Shown: positions 24,612 to 29,925 of the stretch, in pieces
Position numbering within the stretch: the first letter of the stretch is position 1
Layout: every line of letters starts with the position of its first letter
From: Syntrophomonadaceae bacterium
Lineage (GTDB): Bacteria > Bacillota > Dethiobacteria > DTU022
Direction of reading: 5' to 3'
Assembly: GCA_007130585.1 (NCBI GenBank)
Contig: SLSE01000196.1
Location: 1 to 29,925 of the forward strand
Length of the DNA: 29,925 bases
Position numbers and translations under genes: made by a program
Notes under the pieces: model-generated
What the model saw: the letters and a program-made list of their open reading frames with translations, nothing else
Told to the model about the DNA's origin: nothing
Database searches by the model: none

Positions 24612-24620
24612 ATTATATCA
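24612..24620 (-). promoter_or_regulatory. Extended -10 promoter of the hydroxyacid dehydrogenase gene
   Basis: On the minus strand TGA precedes a perfect TATAAT (24612-24617). The place of the -35 is taken by a GC-rich perfect hairpin, GGCCC-GCG-GGGCC at 24625-24637, which may be an operator overlapping the promoter. Confidence 0.5.
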
Positions 24621-24759
24621 TAAGGGCCCGCGGGGCCGCGCCAGAACCTCTACCTGGATTAACCGGCCCTGCTCTATCCATTTACAACTTTTGATGATTA
24701 GGATATTCTAAGCAGGGAGCTGTCACAGATGTCAGATTCGGAAAATATTGAAGCGCAGG

Positions 24760-24772
24760 GTCATTAAATGAC
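24760..24772. promoter_or_regulatory. Inverted repeat GTCATT-A-AATGAC, candidate operator
   Basis: A perfect 6-bp dyad around one base, about 95 bp upstream of the DUF166 start and in the shared upstream region of the divergent dehydrogenase gene. No regulator gene is nearby. TATACT at 24828-24833 is a possible -10 for the DUF166 gene. Confidence 0.25.
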
Positions 24773-24867
24773 ATAATAACGGAAGGCCCGTTAAAAAGTT
24801 TTGCGGTCTCCCGGTTCTTCTGAGAAATATACTGTAGTGTAAACCATTTAATGAAAGGAAGAAACAG

Positions 24868-25602
24868 ATGAGGCTGTTAATTATGATCCAGGGTAATTAT
24901 GGTCAGCGGATTGCCGATCATATAGAGCACAAAAAACCAAAAGGATGGCACGTTTCAGTATGGGAAGTGCCGATGATTACAGAAAGTATTGTCGACGATC
25001 CGGAAAGTTATTTGCCGGATCATCTGTCCCGGGCCGATTTGATTCTTCATCTCTGCGAGTCCGCCCAGGCGGCTCAGCTTCTGCCCGCCGTGGCAGAAAA
25101 GACCGGTGCCGGCGGCATTATCGCCTCTATTGACAGTTCAGCATGGATACCCCCGGGCCTGCGTAACCAGCTGCGCAGAGAACTGGGCAAAAAAGATATT
25201 ACTATAGTTTTTCCGGAGCCTCTTTGCTCCATAGATGAATGTACCGTCGGCTTTTATGAAAAAAACAAGGAGCCTTATACTAACGAAGCTATTCAGGCTT
25301 TTGCCCGGCATTTTGGCAAACCCAGACTTGAGTTGTCTATCAATGACAAAGGTTGTATCAGCGCGGCAAAAGTGCTGCGGGGAGCTCCGTGCGGTTCATC
25401 AGAGTACACGGCCAGGCGGATTATCGGGCTGGAAACTGCCGGGGCAGTTCCCAAAGCCGGCCTGATGTGCCTTCACTACCCCTGCCTGGCCTCAATGAAA
25501 TTCGAACAGACCGATAATGGCGTTGATACAATTATGCATACCTCGGGGCGGGTCTTCAATGAAGCCATGGAAAAAGCCCTTGCCGAAAATAATAATAAGT
25601 AG
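24868..25602 (+). CDS. DUF166 family protein
   Basis: The protein has 244 aa. LLPAVAEKTGAGGIIASIDSS, WIPPGLRNQLRREL, VFPEPLCSIDE and the C-terminal LRGAPCGSSEYTARRI and HYPCLASM are the order and motifs I associate with DUF166 (PF02593), a family found mainly in methanogens and some anaerobic bacteria. Older annotations call it 'thymidylate synthase', which is not supported. Conserved cysteines (in PLCS, APCGS and YPCLAS) suggest a metal or Fe-S site. No function is established. The gene follows AAAGGAAG 7 nt before ATG. It stands alone between a divergent dehydrogenase and asnB. Confidence 0.75.
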   Translation: MRLLIMIQGNYGQRIADHIEHKKPKGWHVSVWEVPMITESIVDDPESYLPDHLSRADLILHLCESAQAAQLLPAVAEKTGAGGIIASIDSSAWIPPGLRNQLRRELGKKDITIVFPEPLCSIDECTVGFYEKNKEPYTNEAIQAFARHFGKPRLELSINDKGCISAAKVLRGAPCGSSEYTARRIIGLETAGAVPKAGLMCLHYPCLASMKFEQTDNGVDTIMHTSGRVFNEAMEKALAENNNK

Positions 25603-25649
25603 TTAATAAAACACATCTTCCTTAACGGCCACAACAGGATAATTTTATA

Positions 25650-25695
25650 TGCGCACCATTGGCATTCACTCACGCCTGATTACCGGTGGTGCGCA
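25650..25695 (+). terminator. 13-bp stem-loop after the DUF166 gene, possible terminator or mobile-element hairpin
   Basis: TGCGCACCATTGG (25650-25662) pairs with CCGGTGGTGCGCA (25683-25695) through 13 bp, two of them G-U, around a 20-base loop. The outer 9 bp are perfect inverted repeats. A short T-run (GGTTTTTA) comes about 13 bases later, so this is not a classic intrinsic terminator. Confidence 0.4.
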
Positions 25696-25914
25696 GAACA
25701 ACTAAAGGTTTTTACCGCGTTTCCGGGTATAATTTGCCTTAGCGGCTTTTTAATGATAAGATTATAATGTTATGAAGTTACGCTGCAATTCCCCAAAAAT
25801 AAATTCCTCTTTAAAAATTTTTTTTTACTGGTGAAGTTGCGTCTGCTGATTTATTAATAATCGGCTGCTGCCAACCTGATCCTGTTTTCAATTTCGCATG
25901 CGGCCGAAATATGA

Positions 25915-25922
25915 AAGGGAAG
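25915..25922 (+). promoter_or_regulatory. Ribosome binding site that decides an ATC start for asnB
   Basis: AAGGGAAG lies 7 nt before the ATC at 25930-25932, which directly precedes the conserved Cys codon. The next ATG (25948) would be 25 nt away, too far for this site. Confidence 0.5.
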
Positions 25923-25929
25923 TGGTATT

Positions 25930-27441
25930 ATCTGTGGTATAGCAGGAATGTGGAACGGTGTTAACGAGACGGAAATTCGTTCGATGCTGGATATTATGGT
26001 TCACCGGGGCCCGGACGCGGCCGGTGAAATGGTCTTCGACGATGTGCCCGGTATGTTCGGGCACCGCCGTCTGAGCATTATGGATCCGGAAGGCGGGAAT
26101 CAACCTATTAAAAATGAAACCGGAACTATGTCGATCATTGCCAACGGCGAAATCTACAACTTTCCTCACCTTCACGAGTCCCTGTCCGAAACTCATGACA
26201 TAAAAACAACCAGCGATACCGAAACAGTACTGCACCTCTTTGAAGACCTGGGGCCAAAACTGGTTGATAAACTGGAAGGTATGTATGCATTTGCCATTGC
26301 TGACGGCAAAAACCTTTTTATCGCCCGCGACCCGGTCGGTATAAAACCTCTTTATTATACAAAAACGGACGGCGGATTCTCATTTGCCTCCGAACTGAAA
26401 CCGCTGGCTGCAATATCCGGGGATGTGCATGAATTTCCACCGGGCACCTATTATGACTCCCGCAGCGGTTTCAGCAAGTTTTACAATATCCCGAAGATAG
26501 CAGTTAAGGATGAACCCCTGGAAACCCTCACCGCCAAATTACGCAGCACCCTGGAAAGGGTTGTAGAATCACACCTGATGAGCGATGTGCCCCTGGGAGT
26601 ATTCCTGTCGGGAGGCCTGGACAGCAGCATCACTACAGCCCTCTCCAGGCAGATCATCGGCAGTCCGATCCACTCATTTTCGGTCGGCATTGAAGGGAGT
26701 GCCGACCTGGAAGCAGCCAGAATGCTCTCCGGTTATCTTGATACTATCCACCATGAATACCTGATCACGGTTGATGAAGTAATGGAAAAGCTGCCGGAGA
26801 TTATTTACTACCTGGAATCTTTCGACCAGGATTTAGTGCGCAGCGCAATCCCAACCTTTTTTACGGCGAGGATGGCCCGCGAACACGTCAAGGTGGTCCT
26901 GAGCGGCGAGGGCGCGGACGAACTTTTTGCCGGTTACAGTTACTACAAAGATCTTGGTGTCAACGACGAGATCATGCAGGATGAACTGAGGCGTTCAGTA
27001 TCAACCCTGCATAATATTAACCTGCAGAGGGCAGATCGCCTGACAATGGCCCACTCGATCGAGGCTAGAGTGCCTTTTCTCGATCGCGAAGCCATTGAAA
27101 TGAGCATGCAGATACCTGCGAAATACAAGCTTTTCGGTGATCCACCAGTAGAAAAATGGATCCTGCGCAAAGCTGTAGAGGATCTGCTTCCCGAACAGAT
27201 CACCTGGCGCAAAAAAGAGCAGTTCGACGAAGGAAGCGGTATTGTAGATTTTATTGAGCAGGCTGTTGTAGCCAGGTTCAGCCCTGAAGAAGCAGGGCTT
27301 CACCGTTCAAGGCATCCGGAGGCGAATTTGCGTTCAACTGAAGAATGTTACTATCACAAGCTGTTTATGGAGGTCTTCGAGCACCCGGAAGCGATCTTAA
27401 GTAACATGGGCCGCTGGGCAGAACGACCGGATTACCAGTAG
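25930..27441 (+). CDS. asnB: Asparagine synthase (glutamine-hydrolysing), AsnB; probable ATC start
   Basis: 503 aa from ATC at 25930. The frame reads ATC-Cys-Gly-Ile-Ala-Gly-Met, i.e. the invariant (M)CGIAG N-terminus of class II glutamine amidotransferases, whose Cys is the nucleophile. The next in-frame ATG (25948) would delete that Cys and inactivate ammonia transfer. An in-frame TGA at 25912-25914 rules out any longer start. HRGPDAAG, GHRRLSIMD and IANGEIYNF follow in the glutaminase domain. The synthase domain has the PP-loop SGGLDSS and GEGADELFAGY, for ATP activation of aspartate. Length fits the short, E. coli-like AsnB. Apart from the start the gene is intact. The ATC could be a true rare start, a sequencing error for ATG, or a propeptide form. 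A terminator follows. Confidence 0.9.
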   Translation: MCGIAGMWNGVNETEIRSMLDIMVHRGPDAAGEMVFDDVPGMFGHRRLSIMDPEGGNQPIKNETGTMSIIANGEIYNFPHLHESLSETHDIKTTSDTETVLHLFEDLGPKLVDKLEGMYAFAIADGKNLFIARDPVGIKPLYYTKTDGGFSFASELKPLAAISGDVHEFPPGTYYDSRSGFSKFYNIPKIAVKDEPLETLTAKLRSTLERVVESHLMSDVPLGVFLSGGLDSSITTALSRQIIGSPIHSFSVGIEGSADLEAARMLSGYLDTIHHEYLITVDEVMEKLPEIIYYLESFDQDLVRSAIPTFFTARMAREHVKVVLSGEGADELFAGYSYYKDLGVNDEIMQDELRRSVSTLHNINLQRADRLTMAHSIEARVPFLDREAIEMSMQIPAKYKLFGDPPVEKWILRKAVEDLLPEQITWRKKEQFDEGSGIVDFIEQAVVARFSPEEAGLHRSRHPEANLRSTEECYYHKLFMEVFEHPEAILSNMGRWAERPDYQ

Positions 27442-27474
27442 GAATCTCCCTTAAACCGGAGCGGCATATAACAT

Positions 27475-27516
27475 AAAGCCTTTCCTCCCGTTTGTGAAAA
27501 CCGGAGAAAAGGCTTT
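27475..27516. terminator. Bidirectional terminator between asnB and the amidase gene
   Basis: AAAGCCTTT (27475-27483) pairs with AAAGGCTTT (27508-27516). Inside, CTCC (27485-27488) pairs with GGAG (27503-27506). T-rich ends lie on both sides. It sits between convergent genes and can serve both. Confidence 0.8.
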
Positions 27517-27552
27517 ATTTCGGTCAGGCGGAAATATTTTCTTGTCCGGGAT

Positions 27553-28530
27553 TTATCCTTCTACCGTTTCTTCAACATACCGGATACAGTCATCTTTATG
27601 CCTCATGTTACGATAGAAACTTTGAAAGTCGATCCGGTAATTAAAATCGTCTTGCTCCCTGTCCCGCTGCCCGCTGATATCGAGATTCCTGATAATCAAC
27701 AGCTCTTCGTTTATGTTCGAAGCCTGAAGCAATTTCATGCCGGAGGGAGCCCAGATGCCGCTGCCGCCCCAGTAGTACTCCCGGCTCTTCTCGTGCAGGC
27801 CGACCCAGTTAGCTCCAAGGGCCCAGACCTGGTTATAAGCGGCCTTGGAAGCGTTCATCAAATCCCAGAGAAAGCCATAATAGTGGTCGGTGCGGGTGTT
27901 CATGCTGACATACTCCCGCACTGCCTCCGAGTGCCAGGCTGCCAGCGTGATAATCGCGTCACAGTGATCGACAAAAGCATACTGCCTGGCCAGTTCGACA
28001 AAGCAGAGATCGTAGCAGAGCAGAAAGCCAAAACGGCCCCACTTTGTATCGATCGAGAGGCGTTTGTCGGTTCCCTGCTTGAAAAAAGGACGTTCAATGG
28101 GGGTAAGAAATACTTTGCCGTAAATATAGTCTTCTTCCATATAATCAATGCCCGGATTCAGAATGAAGCTGCAGTTATAAAAATTGCCGTCCTTTTTACG
28201 GGTGTTGCCGTAAAATATATACTCCAGGCCGCCGGTGCCGTCTGTAAGGCTGTCCCTGACATTATCAAGCCAGCTGCTAATTTCACGGTTTTCACCTTCC
28301 GACAACAGCTCCTTCACTTCCGAAGGATCTTTTGCCTTCCAGACATAGCCTGTTACAGCCAGCTCGGGGAAAATTAAAATGTTTGCTTTTTTACGGTGAG
28401 CCACATCAATAATCCGTTCCATTTTTTTTAAATTATCTTTAACATCCGGCGAGCCATAAATGTTGGCCACCATAATAGTCGGGCATTCCTCGTTTTCAGA
28501 AAAAACTCGCTCAATAATTCTAAAGCTCAT
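27553..28530 (-). CDS. Carbon-nitrogen hydrolase (nitrilase superfamily amidase)
   Basis: The protein has 325 aa. The catalytic triad is visible: E56 in FPELAVTGY, K139 in YGKVFLTPIERPFF and C172 in LLCYDLCF. The C-terminal half carries AANWVG-like ALGANWVG and GGSGIWAPSG, the usual end of the fold. Members hydrolyse amides, carbamoyl groups or nitriles. The substrate cannot be told, although a second conserved Glu (E146, in PIERPF) is in place. The N-terminus is about 17 residues longer than typical, but AAGGAG stands 8 nt before this ATG, so the start is trusted. FxsA lies 28 bp upstream in the same direction, and the two may be co-transcribed. Confidence 0.88.
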   Translation of the reverse strand: MSFRIIERVFSENEECPTIMVANIYGSPDVKDNLKKMERIIDVAHRKKANILIFPELAVTGYVWKAKDPSEVKELLSEGENREISSWLDNVRDSLTDGTGGLEYIFYGNTRKKDGNFYNCSFILNPGIDYMEEDYIYGKVFLTPIERPFFKQGTDKRLSIDTKWGRFGFLLCYDLCFVELARQYAFVDHCDAIITLAAWHSEAVREYVSMNTRTDHYYGFLWDLMNASKAAYNQVWALGANWVGLHEKSREYYWGGSGIWAPSGMKLLQASNINEELLIIRNLDISGQRDREQDDFNYRIDFQSFYRNMRHKDDCIRYVEETVEG

Positions 28531-28558
28531 GTCAACTCTCCTTCAGCGACGTCAGGCC

Positions 28559-28948
28559 TTACTTCCACCAGATGTGAAGATTTCCTTCCTGCTGGCGCCG
28601 GCTAAAATATTTTTGGGCTGCTGATTTATACAGGCTCCTGGTAAAAGGCAGCAGCAGTGAAAACCCCACCAGATCGGTAAGCAGTCCGGGGGTAAGCAGC
28701 AACGCCCCACCGACCAGGATGCAGGCTCCGTCAAAAAATTGTTCAGCGGGAACCAGCCCCGCTTCCATATCCCGCTGCATTTTGTATAAAACTGCAAAAC
28801 CCTGCGACCTAGCCAAAAGCACACCGATAAAACCGGTAGAAGCGATCAATAAAATGGTCGGCCCGGAACCGATCATGCTGCCCAGTTCGATCAGTATCCA
28901 TATCTCCAGGAGCGGCAGCAGTGTAAAAAGCAGTAATAACTTTAACAT
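28559..28948 (-). CDS. fxsA: FxsA family membrane protein
   Basis: The protein has 129 aa. Hydrophobic segments cover about 3-24, 27-47 and 75-100. LLPLLEIWILIELGSMIG at the start, the middle TGFIGVLLARSQGFAVLYK and GGALLLTPGLLTDLVGF are the signatures of FxsA. In E. coli FxsA suppresses F-exclusion of phage T7 when overproduced; its cellular role is unclear. The C-terminal tail is short and basic. AAGGTG precedes the ATG. It lies between a crotonase gene and an amidase gene on the same strand. Confidence 0.9.
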   Translation of the reverse strand: MLKLLLLFTLLPLLEIWILIELGSMIGSGPTILLIASTGFIGVLLARSQGFAVLYKMQRDMEAGLVPAEQFFDGACILVGGALLLTPGLLTDLVGFSLLLPFTRSLYKSAAQKYFSRRQQEGNLHIWWK

Positions 28949-29040
28949 TTTATTTCACCTTGCATCCAGTCTTATACGTAATTTTAACATTTCATGATCA
29001 ATTATTCACCTGTAATCATATCAAATAAACTCCGGCCGAC

Positions 29041-29823
29041 CTAAACTCCCTTAAATTGCGCTTTACGCCTCTCTAAAAACGACTGCACGCCTTCCCGGAC
29101 ATCCTCGCTCTTCATAATTGGCTGGAGTTCGGGCAGCAGACGGTCGATGGCCCGGGTGTGGCCTTCGGTTCGGGCCAGCCGGGAGGATAACAGGGAAGCC
29201 TGAACTCCCAGGGGAGCCTGCTCCGCCACTTTTTCTGCAAGCTCCAGGGCCCTGTCGAACTGCCTGTTCGGGGGAACCACTTCCTGGACCAGGCCCATCC
29301 GGTAAGCTTCTTCGGCAGAGATCTCATCTCCTGTAAGCAGATAGCGCATGGCATTGCCCCAGCCGATTTCTTCATGAAGACGTACGGTTGCGCCTCCAAC
29401 CGGGTATATGCCCCGTTTTACTTCAATCTGCCCAAACCTCGTATCAGAAGCGGCAACCCGGATATCGGCAGCGAGCATCAACTCAAGGCCAATTGTATAA
29501 CATATACCCTGGACAGCCATTACCAGGGGCTTTCCAACACGCCTGCTCTCATCCAACCCGAAAGGGTCACAGTAACCGTCGGGCAGTGCCGGGAAACTTC
29601 CTGAGCTGAAAATTTCCACCCACCTGGCCAGGTCCAGCCCTGACGTGAAATTACTGCCATGGGCAAAAAGCAATCCGCAGCGCAGGTCCCGGGTTGAATG
29701 CAGTTTCCCAAGGCCCTCTGCCAGCTGCATGTACATGTCCGGATCAAAAGCATTCATCTTGTCGGGCCGGTTAACTCCAACCAGCAAAACATGCCCTTTT
29801 GGTTCAATTGTGATTTTACTCAA
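29041..29823 (-). CDS. Enoyl-CoA hydratase/isomerase (crotonase) family protein
   Basis: The protein has 260 aa, full crotonase length. The two oxyanion-hole regions are seen as HGSNFTSGLDLARW and VQGICYTIGLELMLAADI. The position of the first catalytic Glu (FGQIEVKRGIYPVGGA) holds Glu, but the second region (PVGGATVRLHEEIG) differs from true hydratases. The reaction may therefore be an isomerase or another CoA-ester conversion. The start is TTG at 29821-29823, with AGGAGG about 10 nt upstream; no ATG is available nearby. TATAAT on the minus strand at 29880-29885 is a possible -10. The FxsA gene starts 92 bp downstream. Confidence 0.88.
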   Translation of the reverse strand: MSKITIEPKGHVLLVGVNRPDKMNAFDPDMYMQLAEGLGKLHSTRDLRCGLLFAHGSNFTSGLDLARWVEIFSSGSFPALPDGYCDPFGLDESRRVGKPLVMAVQGICYTIGLELMLAADIRVAASDTRFGQIEVKRGIYPVGGATVRLHEEIGWGNAMRYLLTGDEISAEEAYRMGLVQEVVPPNRQFDRALELAEKVAEQAPLGVQASLLSSRLARTEGHTRAIDRLLPELQPIMKSEDVREGVQSFLERRKAQFKGV

Positions 29824-29925
29824 TGAGCTTTTACCTCCTGTGCTGATCTTTTATGCTGCTAAATATTCTTCCGGTTATCATTATAGATCAAAAGCCAGGC
29901 TCAGCGCTGATCATTGTTTCTTAGC

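Larger units (their letters stand above)
25603..25929. other. Intergenic region with a long stem-loop and asnB leader
   Basis: No supported gene. It contains the stem-loop at 25650-25695, two TATAAT elements on the plus strand (25728-25733 and 25763-25768) without good -35 hexamers, and an AT-rich leader of about 150 nt with an A/T homopolymer near 25820. A 17-codon frame (25911-25964) starts at an ATG just before asnB and overlaps its start out of frame. Confidence 0.55.

Overview
The window looks like chromosomal DNA of an anaerobic, Gram-positive-type bacterium, most likely a clostridial Firmicute. This is an inference. It rests on strong AGGAGG-type ribosome binding sites, sigma-A-like promoters, frequent GTG/TTG starts, two ferredoxin-type proteins, two B12-binding radical SAM enzymes, an ATC-hydrolase-family protein, a DUF166 protein and a crotonase. 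No rRNA, tRNA, CRISPR array or prophage was recognised.

Layout. 1-140: the 5' end of an IS200-like/REP-associated (Y1) transposase on the minus strand, cut by the window edge. 193-334: a tandem array of hairpin-forming 29-bp repeats just upstream of that transposase. 408-1751: a YihY/BrkB membrane protein. 2141-3847: a two-TM potassium channel with two RCK domains, apparently starting at CTG. 3917-12241: eight minus-strand genes. Reading in the direction of transcription they are two paralogous B12-type radical SAM proteins, a SAM methyltransferase, a GT4 glycosyltransferase, an APH-like kinase, a cysteine-rich ferredoxin, a metallophosphoesterase and an ATC hydrolase homologue. The first five are tightly packed or overlapping and look like a dedicated biosynthetic operon of unknown product. 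12242-12972: a divergent intergenic region with palindromes. 12973-14331: an oxalate/formate-type MFS carrier. 14504-18845: an operon of a CPA2 cation/proton antiporter without its own RCK domain, a separate TrkA-like RCK protein, and an ABC-2 exporter (ATPase and permease). 19072-19878: a NapH-like membrane polyferredoxin. 19967-20803: a LOG-family protein on the minus strand. 21249-23471: a fused trehalose-6-phosphate synthase/phosphatase. 23578-24573: a D-2-hydroxyacid dehydrogenase on the minus strand. 24868-25602: a DUF166 protein. 25930-27441: AsnB, apparently starting at ATC. 27553-29823: a nitrilase-superfamily amidase, FxsA and a crotonase, all on the minus strand.

How the genes fit together. 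Several genes point to ion and osmotic homeostasis: the RCK-gated K+ channel, the CPA2 antiporter with its RCK partner, and trehalose synthesis. The redox and cofactor genes (radical SAM pair, two ferredoxin-like proteins) suit a strict anaerobe. The main candidates for something undescribed are the radical SAM/methyltransferase/glycosyltransferase/kinase operon, the covarying hairpin repeat array beside the Y1 transposase, and two well-supported but non-canonical start codons (CTG and ATC).
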